Of a stretch of DNA of 64,000 nt, positions 1 to 7,807 are shown piece by piece. This stretch comes from Streptomyces albipurpureus (lineage in GTDB: Bacteria; Actinomycetota; Actinomycetes; Streptomycetales; Streptomycetaceae), in contig NZ_JAMQAW010000003.1 of NCBI RefSeq assembly GCF_023701525.1, forward strand, positions 62,001-126,000, read 5' to 3'. The notes under the pieces are model-generated. The model worked only from the letters and a program-made list of their open reading frames with translations, did not search any database and had not been told where the DNA came from. The translations under genes and the position numbers were made by a program. The stretch's first letter is position 1. Each line of letters starts with the position of its first letter.

Positions 1-331
1 GCCCCAGCAGGTGCGTTACGTGCGAGGCGGCCCATCCCACGCCTGCGACGCCCGCGAACAGCCCGGCCCTCGGCCGGACCCGGAGCCCCGCCATCGCACG
101 CCGGAGCCACGTTCGGGCGCGCTCAGCGGCCGCGGCATCGTCGAGCGCCAACGCAAGGTAGGCGTTGAGAACAGCGAAACCTGCCGCACCGTCGCACAGC
201 GAGGGGCCGACGTCGGCGGGGGGAAGCGCCTCCACCGCTTCGGCGACCTCGACCGCGACGGTGACGGCCTTCGCCGCCGCCGGTCCTGATAGCAGCGCGG
301 TCCAGCGTCCCGGCTCGACGGGCCGGATCAC
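1..331 (-). CDS. LanC-like cyclase, N-terminal part (cut by window edge)
   Basis: An open minus-strand frame runs from a GTG at 331 to the left edge without a stop (about 110 residues). It contains a SLCDGAAGFAVLNAYLALA segment near residue 50 and, about 45 residues later, GLFAGVAGVGWAASHV. These match the glycine-rich helix turns of the alpha-toroid in LanC-type lanthionine cyclases. LanC enzymes add Cys thiols to dehydrated Ser/Thr in RiPP precursors; the zinc ligands lie in the C-terminal half, outside the window. The GTG overlaps the TGA of the upstream metallo-hydrolase gene in a GTGA, so the two are translationally coupled. The family call rests on the N-terminal third only; another alpha-toroid protein is possible. 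Confidence 0.6.
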   Translation of the reverse strand, partial: MIRPVEPGRWTALLSGPAAAKAVTVAVEVAEAVEALPPADVGPSLCDGAAGFAVLNAYLALALDDAAAAERARTWLRRAMAGLRVRPRAGLFAGVAGVGWAASHVTHLLG

Positions 332-1764
332 CCGAGGTACGCCGCGTCCGCGACCTCCGCGGTTGCCTCGCCGTAGGGCCAGGCGAAGTCCTGCATCCTC
401 TCGATCCGCGGTTGCGGCCCCCCGGACACGATCGAGTCTCCCGGTCGCATCAGCAGTACGTTGACCGTCGATCGATGGACCCCGTAGCCCGTCTTCGTCC
501 TAGTCGCGGCGGCCGCGATGACGCGCTCGGGGAAGGGGTCGAAGGCGGGGTTCTCCGACGCCGCCTCGTCGAGACGAGGACCAAGACCCATCTGCCAGTA
601 CCACGGCGCGCCGCCATCCGCATAAGGGACCAGATGCGGGGCTTTCCAGATCTCAGCGATGTCGACGGCCTCGTCAGCAGTCGTCATGAGGCGTTGCCGC
701 ACACCCCACGACTCTTGCGGCACAAACGGCAGGTAGCGGCCAACGGACGAGGTCAGTAGCTGAACCGGATACATCAGCCATCCGCGGTACCCGACAAACA
801 AATAGTCAGGGCTGCCGAGGTCACGACGGGCGCGAGCCGCTACCTGACGGACATCCCCTCCGGCGTCACGGCCCGAGTCGGCGAGAAACGCCGCCGAGCA
901 CCGCGGCGTACGGACGAAGTAGGTGTTTCCTGCGTTTCGGATGTCGGGATGCAGCTGGCTGCCGTCGGTGGGCTGCTCCCCGTGAAAGGGAAGGGCCGTC
1001 ACCTCGATGTCCTTCACCTGGACGCTGTCCCACCATTCGAGCTCGGTGATGTCGTCAAAGCCCAGCTCGTGGAGGCGTTCGTACATCCGAACGGACAAGA
1101 ACGTTTCGCGCTCCAGTTTCGGCACGACGATCCTGGTGTCGCAAGGCAGTTGTAGCAGCGTGCCGGTATCGAAATGATCGGGATGGGAGTGGGTCAGTAC
1201 CACGGCGTCGATGCGACCGAGGTCGCGCAGCTGCAACGGCTGGTAGTTCTCCGGGTAATGGCCGCAGGCGGGACGGACCCATGGATCGACGATGACTGCC
1301 GCGGTGGCCGAGCGAACCACCACCGTGTTATGCCCGAGGAACGTCACGTCCGCGTGGTCAAGGTCGACCGCTGGGTCAGACACCGGCTCGAGCAGGCCCT
1401 CACGGTCCATCGCAGCCAACAGACGTGCCACCGCGCCCGCCGATCGGTCGACGTCGACGCCGGTAGTGGTCAGCTGCACGATGAGCCGATGCACGTCTGG
1501 CCAGGTTGGCATCGGGACGGGCTGGCTGAGCGTCCGCATCCGGTCGCTGTTGGCCAGCAGAAGACGATGCGGGAAGCAATCCGACACCGCGGGGAACAAG
1601 ACTTCGTCTCGGATCGTCCAAGAACCATCAGCCGTGGGCTCCGCGATCTCCCGAAATCGCCGCCCCGCCACCACGTCCGCCAGCATCGCAGGACCGGCGC
1701 CGATCAGGTTCGCCTCACCGTGCTCCTCGACGTAGGACATGATCGGTTCGTAGATTCGGCGCAT
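328..1764 (-). CDS. metallo-beta-lactamase-fold hydrolase
   Basis: The protein has 478 residues from an ATG at 1764, which has a GGAG about six bases upstream; the frame stays open to 1860, so a longer form is possible. The MBL signature HSHPDHFD lies at residues 192-199, after a DFLGHNT-like strand and an IVDPWV segment, and a later HGEQ motif and ADSGRD fit further metal ligands. About 160 residues precede the MBL core and have no fold I recognise. The stop overlaps the start of the LanC-like gene. With the oxygenase upstream, this suggests a tailoring or proteolytic enzyme in a RiPP-type cluster; the substrate is unknown. Confidence 0.75.
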   Translation of the reverse strand: MRRIYEPIMSYVEEHGEANLIGAGPAMLADVVAGRRFREIAEPTADGSWTIRDEVLFPAVSDCFPHRLLLANSDRMRTLSQPVPMPTWPDVHRLIVQLTTTGVDVDRSAGAVARLLAAMDREGLLEPVSDPAVDLDHADVTFLGHNTVVVRSATAAVIVDPWVRPACGHYPENYQPLQLRDLGRIDAVVLTHSHPDHFDTGTLLQLPCDTRIVVPKLERETFLSVRMYERLHELGFDDITELEWWDSVQVKDIEVTALPFHGEQPTDGSQLHPDIRNAGNTYFVRTPRCSAAFLADSGRDAGGDVRQVAARARRDLGSPDYLFVGYRGWLMYPVQLLTSSVGRYLPFVPQESWGVRQRLMTTADEAVDIAEIWKAPHLVPYADGGAPWYWQMGLGPRLDEAASENPAFDPFPERVIAAAATRTKTGYGVHRSTVNVLLMRPGDSIVSGGPQPRIERMQDFAWPYGEATAEVADAAYLG

Positions 1765-1919
1765 GCTCCGCTCCGGTTGTGTCGTCACCGGGCTGCCGAA
1801 CGTGGTCCGATCGCTGTACTCGACACTGATTCGGACATGACGACCCAGTCGCCGCAACATCAGATACGCTCGCTCGATTCCATGTCAGAGGCGGATTGGC
1901 GACCGGAGGGAGCTCCTGG

Positions 1920-2948
1920 TCAGCTGTAGAACTGCAGGGGCCTTGTCCCCTCGTGGAGAGCGAAGGCCTGCAGCGTCACGCGGGTGCCTGCCGTGAATCC
2001 TCGGACCGCGTGTGGTCGCCCCGTGTTCAGGACGATGAGGTCACCTGCGCTCGGAGTGAGTGTGACGGGGGCAGGAAGAAGGGCGTGCAACTGCCGCTGG
2101 ATGCGTTCGCGGTGAACGGGGTCGAAAGAGTACTGGAGGAAGTAGGCGACGACGCGGACGAGGCTCTGAAGGTGCTCGGGCTGCTGCATCGCGACCGGGA
2201 AGATGTTGAGCTCGCCCCCGCTCGTCGGGACGTCGAGGTAGATGTTCGCGCTGAACACGCCGCGCTCGGCGTCGAGGAACATGCTTGAGTCGGTGTGGAT
2301 TGTCCCCTCGACGCGCGTGATGCCGTCGAGCAGTGTTTCAGGCCGCATCACGCGGGCCAGACCAGCGAGCATCTTTCGGCGGTACGGGTTGTCCCGACTC
2401 ACCGTCGCCCCCGAGGGCCAGAGCTCGTCGAGCTCGAGTCGGAGCTTGTCGAGCGGAGAGAGACCCTTCGCGGCGCCTCGGATCGCACGCATGGCCGGCA
2501 GCGCTTCCTTGAAGTAGGCGATCGCTTCGTCGACTGACGAGGAGAGGGCGTTCACCGGGATGCCGGCAGTGTAGGCCGTATCGGTGCCACCCCAGGTGTG
2601 GGCGGGTCGATCGGCGAGCCAACGCGCAAGCTCCGTGCACGTGCCGACGTCGCCGAACCCGGGCACGTGCAGGGCACACGTTCGATTGGCGAAGAGGTCC
2701 TGCAGCGCGCTGGGCGTCAGCTCGCCGCACGTCGCGACTCCGGCGCCGTCGGACTTGAGGCGAACGTCCTGCACCGCCTCGAGTTGCGCCAATACGTCGG
2801 TAACGCTTTTGGCCGGCGTCTTCGCGGAGGGCTTCGCGTCCTTCTGTCGCTCGAACTCGGCGCGCAGTTCCTCGTCGCTCATGGGATCAAGAGCGTCGGC
2901 GAGCGCTCGCTTCGACTCTTCCTCGAGTGTGGTGGCCGCTTTCGCCAT
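1920..2948 (-). CDS. Fe(II)/2-oxoglutarate-dependent oxygenase-like protein
   Basis: The protein has 342 residues. The ATG at 2948 is preceded by an AAGAGAG ribosome-binding site. The C-terminal half carries the double-stranded beta-helix iron triad: IHTD (His218, Asp220) and PHAV (His313), with an Arg ten residues after the distal His (Arg323) placed to bind 2-oxoglutarate. The first 60 residues are charged, helical and Ala/Lys rich, and are not part of the catalytic fold. It is upstream of the MBL and LanC-like genes on the same strand (155-base gap), so it may hydroxylate a peptide or amino-acid substrate of that cluster. That role is inferred from context. Confidence 0.65.
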   Translation of the reverse strand: MAKAATTLEEESKRALADALDPMSDEELRAEFERQKDAKPSAKTPAKSVTDVLAQLEAVQDVRLKSDGAGVATCGELTPSALQDLFANRTCALHVPGFGDVGTCTELARWLADRPAHTWGGTDTAYTAGIPVNALSSSVDEAIAYFKEALPAMRAIRGAAKGLSPLDKLRLELDELWPSGATVSRDNPYRRKMLAGLARVMRPETLLDGITRVEGTIHTDSSMFLDAERGVFSANIYLDVPTSGGELNIFPVAMQQPEHLQSLVRVVAYFLQYSFDPVHRERIQRQLHALLPAPVTLTPSAGDLIVLNTGRPHAVRGFTAGTRVTLQAFALHEGTRPLQFYS

Positions 2949-3070
2949 GGTGCTCTCTTCTCGGTTCAGTCGAGGTCGCCTTTGACGGACGAAGCGTAGA
3001 AGCGCAGAGGTCGTCTGCGGTCCGCGAGGAAGCCGGTGGCTGCCGATGTGGCGGCTTGTTGTTGATTGGA

Positions 3071-3160
3071 TCACGCCATCGTCGATATCGGGACAAACAC
3101 GCCGAGTACGTCAGGGCTCAGGGGTCGCGGAGGTGTCCGATCCATCCGACCTACCATCAT
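3071..3160 (-). other. possible 29-residue leader or precursor ORF
   Basis: Between ridA and the oxygenase gene a short minus-strand ORF starts at tandem ATG codons directly behind a GAAGGA sequence. It encodes a Pro-rich, Cys-free peptide (MMVGRMDRTPPRPLSPDVL and ten further residues). Its position upstream of a possible RiPP-enzyme operon is suggestive, but the lack of cysteine argues against a lanthionine precursor and an ORF this short can arise by chance. Confidence 0.15.
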
Positions 3161-3212
3161 TCCTTCACTCGGCTGCGAGGAGGCGAGTTCGGGTGGCACA
3201 TGCCCGAAGGGC

Positions 3213-3623
3213 TCAGTCCAGGAGCGCGGTCGCCTCGACCTCGACGAGGACGTCCGGCTCGAAGAGGTACTCGACGCCGATGAGGGAGGCCGGAGGCATG
3301 GGAAGCCGGAGGCCGATCTCGTCGGCGACGGCCTCCACCCCCGTCATGAAGTCGCCGATCTTCTCCGGGCTCCACTGGGTCACGTAGAACGTCAGACGCA
3401 GTACGTCCGTGAACGACGCTCCCGCGCCTGACAGCCCGATGGCGGTGTTGCGCAGGGCCTGGGCGACCTGCCCGGCCAGATCGCCGGGCGCGACGGGAGT
3501 GCCGTCGGCCCGGCGGGCGACCTGGCCGCTGACGTGGACGTGCTTCGACCCGGTGCCCACGGCAACGTGGTGGTACGGAGCCGGCTGCAGCATGCCTTCC
3601 GGGGTGAAGTGCTGAACGGTCAT
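3213..3623 (-). CDS. RidA family (YjgF/YER057c/UK114) protein
   Basis: The protein has 136 residues, the normal size for the family. RidA enzymes hydrolyse reactive enamines/imines formed by PLP enzymes and act as trimers in the cytosol. The sequence shows the usual beginning with a Y-H-H-A segment, HVHVSGQVARRADGT, the strand ending VLRLTFYVT, and the C-terminal PPASLIGVEYLFEPDVLVEVEATA. It diverges from the HxlR regulator at 3700 across 76 bases containing a palindrome, so it is probably the regulator's target. This member lies in one of the non-archetypal Rid subgroups often found beside regulators. Confidence 0.85.
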   Translation of the reverse strand: MTVQHFTPEGMLQPAPYHHVAVGTGSKHVHVSGQVARRADGTPVAPGDLAGQVAQALRNTAIGLSGAGASFTDVLRLTFYVTQWSPEKIGDFMTGVEAVADEIGLRLPMPPASLIGVEYLFEPDVLVEVEATALLD

Positions 3624-3639
3624 GGTTTCTCTCCTCCGA

Positions 3640-3664
3640 ACTAGGTATCTGTAAGCTACCTAGT
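3640..3664. promoter_or_regulatory. inverted-repeat operator between ridA and hxlR-type gene
   Basis: ACTAGGTA (3640-3647) and TACCTAGT (3657-3664) form a perfect 8-bp inverted repeat with a 9-base spacer. It sits midway between the divergent starts at 3623 and 3700. HxlR-type regulators bind GTA...TAC dyads of this size as dimers, so this is the likely autoregulatory operator. Confidence 0.65.
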
Positions 3665-3699
3665 GGCAGGAAGACACTTCAACGAGACCAGGTTTCGCC

Positions 3700-4074
3700 A
3701 TGGATACCGACGACGAACTCACAATTGACGCGCCGCACCGCGAACTGCTCGACCAGATCCTCGACAAGTGGTCGCTCAGCATCCTCAACGAGCTCTGCGA
3801 ACGCCCCTGCCGCTTCAACGAACTGCGCCGGGCCATCCCCCAGGTCACACAGAAGTCGCTGACCGCCACGCTCCGGCGACTCGAACGCAACGGCGTGATC
3901 GAGCGCGAGGTCGTCTCCACCCGCCCCGTCGCGGTCAGGTACCGGATCACCCCCCTCGGCAAGACGCTCCGGCACCCCATCGACGTGCTGCTGACCTGGG
4001 CCGCACAGAACATGCCCGCCATCGAACGCGCCCGCGAAGGCTTCGATGCGCGGGGGGAGGGGGCTGACCTCTGA
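3700..4074 (+). CDS. HxlR-type winged-helix transcriptional regulator
   Basis: The protein has 124 residues, typical of the HxlR/DUF24 family of small MarR-like redox- or aldehyde-responsive regulators. It shows the family core: LDKWSLSILNELCERPCRFNELRRAI, where the Cys after the first helices is a candidate sensor residue, then the recognition helix QKSLTATLRRLERNGVIER and a wing ending VRYRITPLGKTL. It is divergent from ridA with a palindromic operator between them, indicating control of ridA and itself. Confidence 0.88.
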   Translation: MDTDDELTIDAPHRELLDQILDKWSLSILNELCERPCRFNELRRAIPQVTQKSLTATLRRLERNGVIEREVVSTRPVAVRYRITPLGKTLRHPIDVLLTWAAQNMPAIERAREGFDARGEGADL

Positions 4075-4135
4075 CCCCTCGTGATCGGCATGCTCACCTC
4101 CATCACCTCCCCGACGCCCACCATCGGGGCACCAG

Positions 4136-4596
4136 GATCGCCTACGCCACCCCACCGACGTGTTACGGACGGTGTGGCCACAGCTCACCGAGCGAGCGAT
4201 ACGCCCCTACCGCGGTCTCGAACCGTTCACCGCGCACGACGCCCAGTGGTTCCACGGCCGGGACCCGCAGTAGAGCGGGTCCTCACCGCGCTGCGGGAAC
4301 GGCCCCGGGCCCTGCTCCCGCTCGGCCCTTCGGGTGCGGGCAGATCTTCTCTGGTCCAAGCCGGTGCTCTGCCCGCACTCAGCCAGGGTTCACTGCCCGG
4401 GAGCGACCGGTGGCTGCCCCTACTGGTGCCCCGCCCTGGACAGGACCTAACACTTGAACGACACAGCCTCCCCGCAGCGAGCACCATCGGAATCGACCGC
4501 GCGATCCGAAACCGCCTGGCTTCAGAAGACGGATACGAGCGACTCGTGCTGGTCATCGACCAGTTCGAAGAACTCTTCAACCACCCAGCAACGCAG
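4136..4596 (+). pseudogene. nSTAND ATPase/WD40-type protein remnant (N-terminal part)
   Basis: One frame reads DRLRHPTDVLRTVWPQLTE then RPYRGLEPFTAHDAQWFHGR and hits a stop at about 4271. The adjacent frame continues the same protein with AVERVLTALRERPRALL, a P-loop GPSGAGRSS and the Walker B strand LVLVIDQFEELF. This is the start of the ATPase domain of Streptomyces STAND/WD40 proteins, split by a frameshift and truncated after Walker B. The WD40 part is absent. A C-terminal piece of the same type of protein lies near 36 kb. Confidence 0.75.
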
Positions 4597-4726
4597 CACA
4601 CTTCCCTCGCTCACCCTGACGTTTCCCGACGGCGGCCCGGTCGTCGAGTTCATGCTGCACATCCACGACGACGGCACCGCCAGCTGGCGCTGGCACGACG
4701 AGCCCTTCGACGCGGTGAACCCGTGA
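4597..4726 (+). pseudogene. truncated C-terminal fragment of an unknown small protein
   Basis: Right after the nSTAND remnant, a different frame encodes about 38 coherent residues beginning LTFPDGGPVVEFMLHIHDDG and ending in a TGA at 4724-4726. The N-terminal part is missing, so this is the tail of a gene cut by the rearrangement that also truncated the nSTAND gene. The TGA overlaps the GTG of the next ORF (GTGA), an intact operon junction, so the fragment and its neighbour were once a gene pair. Confidence 0.45.
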
Positions 4727-5085
4727 CGCGCTGGGTTCGCTGCTTCTGGAACGAGGAAGCCGTCTGTTTCTACTTTGAGCTGGACGCCGATGGCTATGTG
4801 ATCCGGCAAGTCGAGTTGCAGGAGCCCGGAAGCAAGGCTCTGACCGCCGCCTCGCCGGCAGAGTGGCAAGAGGCCCAAAGAGACGGTCGATCAGCTGAAT
4901 ACGAGAGCGTCTACGGTCTGACCGCGGAACCGCCCATCTCCGAGTGGGAGGGGCACGACCCGCAGTGGTTGTCGGCCGATGAGTTCGAGATGCCCGGTCC
5001 CCGGGACGACCACCGCGAGCGGGCCCTCCCTGCGTCTGGGCGGGGTTGGTGGCCCAAGTGTTCACCGCTGGCGACAGCAGCCTGA
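4723..5085 (+). CDS. small hypothetical protein coupled to the upstream fragment
   Basis: The GTG start at 4723 overlaps the preceding TGA and gives 120 residues. It is acidic and Trp/Tyr rich at the start (MTRWVRCFWNEEAVCFYFEL), with a later EYESVYGLTAEPPISEWEGH segment, and shows no membrane segment or known motif. The last 30 residues become Arg/Pro rich and lose the acidic character, so the natural C-terminus may have been replaced by a frameshift near 5005. The function is unknown. Confidence 0.5.
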   Translation: MTRWVRCFWNEEAVCFYFELDADGYVIRQVELQEPGSKALTAASPAEWQEAQRDGRSAEYESVYGLTAEPPISEWEGHDPQWLSADEFEMPGPRDDHRERALPASGRGWWPKCSPLATAA

Positions 5086-5174
5086 CGGGGTTCGGCCGCA
5101 TCACACGCCCGGGCCACGGGGCCGGCGATGGAAGTGCCATGTGCGGGTACCGCGGTGTGCGTGGGTGATCCCGG

Positions 5175-5615
5175 TCAGCGGCGGCCGGTGGCCAGGATGA
5201 CGAGGAACTGGCCGCCGCCCGCCTCGATGCCGGCGGTCACCGGCAGCCCTGGTACCAGTCGGGAGAACCGGTCCACCAGCCAATCCGCCGCTTCTTGGGC
5301 ATCCTTCCTGGTGGGACAACGGCCTACCATCTCGCGGCCCCCCTTGCGCTCCAGCCTGTCGGCAACGGCGATCAGCGGCGCGGGTTCGACTACATACAGG
5401 CGCTCCGGCCAGGCGATGATCACCTTGACCGCACCCTTGCGGGTATTGCACCCACGGTGCGCGAGCCGCTCGGCGACCTTGGCCTTCCGGTCGGTGGTCC
5501 GGCTGTCGACACTGGGCCCCCGCGGGTCGTTGACCGACTCGTCGGGGTCGACCGGTTCGTCACACACCCAGCACCGCCAGCCATCGCGCTCGGCCACATC
5601 ATCAAGAAGACTCAT
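5175..5615 (-). CDS. HNH-like zinc-ribbon protein
   Basis: The protein has 146 residues. Near the N-terminus CWVC is followed by an aspartate-rich loop and then LAHRGCNTRKG, which is the C-x2-C ... H-x2-CN-x2-KG arrangement of HNH endonuclease zinc folds. A canonical first HNH histidine is not obvious, so catalysis is uncertain. The C-terminal half is a compact alpha/beta region ending AGGGQFLVILATGRR. It stands alone between degraded genes and nothing in its context indicates a partner. Confidence 0.6.
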   Translation of the reverse strand: MSLLDDVAERDGWRCWVCDEPVDPDESVNDPRGPSVDSRTTDRKAKVAERLAHRGCNTRKGAVKVIIAWPERLYVVEPAPLIAVADRLERKGGREMVGRCPTRKDAQEAADWLVDRFSRLVPGLPVTAGIEAGGGQFLVILATGRR

Positions 5616-5690
5616 CCGAGCAAACTAGCCTGCCCAGCCGCCATCCCGCACCTGGGCCCGGCAACGTCGGCACCTCGCAGTTTGGATCCA

Positions 5691-6030
5691 TCATGACTGA
5701 CGGTCAGTGGGCTTGCTCCCCGCCGTGAGGAGATGGCCGCTGACGCCGAGCAGCGACGGCACGGATTCGGTTAGCCGCATGGCCCGCAAGACCAGTTCGC
5801 GTCGCTCAGGATTGTCCAGCCATGAGGAGACATCTCCCATCAGCCAAGCGGTACCTTCCAAGCAGTACTGGCCCCTTGGGGTAAGTCCAGCCGCCGAAAA
5901 CTCGGTGCGGACCTGTGAGGGTTCGTGGAGGTAGGCCGTGGTGAACAGCGACGGATCTCCTTGCGGGGGATTCAGCAGTCCGTCTCGGGCCGAGGCTTCG
6001 ATATACGGTCGCCGGTCGGGCGTGAAGTAG
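5691..6030 (-). pseudogene. SAM-dependent methyltransferase, C-terminal remnant
   Basis: The minus-strand frame encodes about 113 residues. GDPSLFTTAYLHEPSQVRTE and, nearer the end, ERRELVLRAMRLTESVPSLL followed by GVSGHLL match the C-terminal third of class I SAM-dependent methyltransferases. The SAM-binding N-terminal domain is missing. At about 6030 the frame passes directly into the tail of an IS630-type transposase, so the gene was broken by an insertion and later deletion. Confidence 0.65.
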
Positions 6031-6110
6031 AGGCCCTTGGCGAGTTCGCGTTTCTTGAGCGATGACCACGACAACTCCACCGGGTTCAGCTCGGGAGCGT
6101 GGGCGGGTAG
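6031..6110 (-). mobile_element. IS630-type transposase C-terminal remnant
   Basis: The minus strand reads LPAHAPELNPVELSWSSLKK followed by RELA. This is the conserved PELNPVE(L)xW-x-LK block that contains the last catalytic Glu of IS630 DDE transposases. Only about 26 codons remain, and they are fused in frame to a methyltransferase tail. No inverted repeats or upstream DDE domain can be seen. Confidence 0.6.
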
Positions 6111-6338
6111 TCGTTCGTCACGTCGTAGGCCATGGTGGTCTGCCGCAAGTGGTTCTGGTCAAGCCGCACCGGGACCAACTGGGCGTGAACCTGAGAAAGG
6201 TCGTGCGGGGCAAGTCCTAGCCCCAGGATCCACTCCATGGTTGAACGTGTTCAATAATGGAGTCACGTGGTGGGCCCGTGTCTCCTCGCCGGGATGCGGG
6301 CCCGTCCTTCGCGCCCGACCGCACTGGAGAACGCAGAC

Positions 6339-6665
6339 ATGATGAGCTGGGCTTGCACCCGCCGCACGGCTTGGACCGTGGCCGCTGGCTACGTCGGACT
6401 GGTGATGATCTTCGGACTCATTCTGGGCCTCTACGAAGACTCCTCCGTCGGCCTATGGGCGGCCTACCTGACCTACCCCGGCTTTGTGCTGGTGTACATC
6501 CTCTTGGCACTGCTCGGAAACAGCTTCGATCCCTCTGGTGAGGCGAGCGTGGCCGACCCCTTTGGGACGATGAGCGTGTATGCGCACGGAGCTGTGGTAA
6601 ATGTCCTGCTCGTATGGGCTGCCGTGTCCTTCTGCCGGGTAGTCAGGTCGGAATGGCGCCGTTGA
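6339..6665 (+). CDS. small integral membrane protein, unknown function
   Basis: The ATG at 6339 has a GGAGAA about seven bases upstream and gives 108 residues. Three hydrophobic segments are visible: TVAAGYVGLVMIFGLILGLY, LTYPGFVLVYILLALL and GAVVNVLLVWAAVSF, with a basic end (CRVVRSEWRR). The layout resembles the small three-helix membrane proteins common in Streptomyces. It has no operon partner and sits between remnants. Confidence 0.6.
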   Translation: MMSWACTRRTAWTVAAGYVGLVMIFGLILGLYEDSSVGLWAAYLTYPGFVLVYILLALLGNSFDPSGEASVADPFGTMSVYAHGAVVNVLLVWAAVSFCRVVRSEWRR

Positions 6666-6926
6666 TGCCAAGCAAGGCCACGGCGCAATTCAGTATCAGA
6701 GCGGGCCTCGATCGAGCTCCCCGTGAGATCTCACCGTCAGCCAGTCCGGGCTGGACCAACGTTCGCCGCGGCGGCGAACGAAACGGTCAACGACAAATCG
6801 TCCGCACGGTCCAGGTCCTGCCCGTCGGCACGATCACAGTCCCGGATTCCCGCACGGGGACACCACCCCGCGTCAGGCGCAGTGCCTGAGGGTGCCAGCG
6901 AAGGCCCGTACCGCGGCCTCGCCGGG
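6666..6926. other. no gene seen
   Basis: The reading frames here are Arg/Pro-rich shadow frames with no start, ribosome-binding site or motif I can support. The minus strand is probably decayed sequence continuing from the small ORF at 7172. Confidence 0.4.
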
Positions 6927-7172
6927 TTACCGTCCGGGCGCCGCCCCGTCGCCATGACCTACACCTACGGACTCTGGGACCCACCACGCCAGCCTCGCCA
7001 TGCGCAGGTCTTCCGGAGCGCCAGCGAAGTCCGACTCGGCAAGTACGGCGTCGAACTCCGTACAGCGCTCGGTGGGAAGAGTGGCGCGGATGTCAGCGGC
7101 CGTAGTGGGCAACGTGACGGTCCCGCCTCGGACAGGACGCGAACGGGGTTCAGTAGGTTGGGTACTGCTCAT
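6927..7172 (-). CDS. small hypothetical protein, possibly a remnant
   Basis: The ATG at 7172 gives 81 residues. The central stretch TLPTTAADIRATLPTERCTE followed by FDAVLAESDF looks like a genuine acidic, helical actinobacterial protein, but the last 20 residues change composition, which suggests a frameshift near 6985. The function is unknown. The coherent middle and plausible start are the only support. Confidence 0.3.
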   Translation of the reverse strand: MSSTQPTEPRSRPVRGGTVTLPTTAADIRATLPTERCTEFDAVLAESDFAGAPEDLRMARLAWWVPESVGVGHGDGAAPGR

Positions 7173-7768
7173 TGCTCTGCTCTCGGATGCTGCTGCGGGT
7201 CGCTCTGGGTTGGCGAGCCAGCCGGCCACGGGACCACCAGACCGGCGAGACCGATAGAGGCGCTGACCGCGGGTGAGCCCAGTGTGTCCAGGATCCCGGC
7301 CGCCGGGCTCCGGGGCTGTCCAGGCAGGAAAGATCCCCCTCTCCAGTCACCACGTCGGGGATCTGACAGATTTCGAATGGACGTCAGGTGCCGCGCGTGG
7401 GCGGAGTGATGTCGTCCCAGATGTGCGGCCACACTGCCTCCCTCGTCTGAGGGGGACCCGGACTTCTGCGGGTCCTTCCCTCGGCCGCGCTTCGGCTCCA
7501 TGGCGGAAGGCAGCAATGCGCTGAGAAAAGGCGGCGAAAGGTGCACAACGACGATGCGCCGTCGGCCATCGGGCACGGCGCCCACCGCGGCGACTGGCCG
7601 CCGAGGCCTCCCGATCATCGAGGTCGGCATCGTCCCGAACGGCGCTCATTCTCGTCCGCGAACTCCGCTCCCTTGGCGGTCTTCGTGCTCGGTGTGCTCC
7701 TTGAGTTCGTCTGTGCACGTCTCTTGACACCTCCGATTTTTCCTCACCATACTCTCGAATCAGACAAG
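7173..7768. other. intergenic region upstream of the sugar operon
   Basis: No supported gene. The right end (7730-7768) is relatively AT rich, as expected for the promoter of the LacI operon, and abuts the operator at 7769-7784. Confidence 0.4.
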
Positions 7769-7784
7769 TTGGAAGCGCTTCCAA
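7769..7784. promoter_or_regulatory. LacI-family operator upstream of the sulfatase/GH39 operon
   Basis: TTGGAAGCGCTTCCAA is a perfect 16-bp palindrome with the central CG step typical of LacI/GalR-family operators. It lies 24 bases before the lacI-type start at 7808, so it should give autoregulation and control of the whole downstream operon. The same 14-bp core recurs inside the sulfatase gene at 14975-14988. Confidence 0.75.
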
Positions 7785-7807
7785 TTCGAGTCGGCAGGGA
7801 GAAGTGG

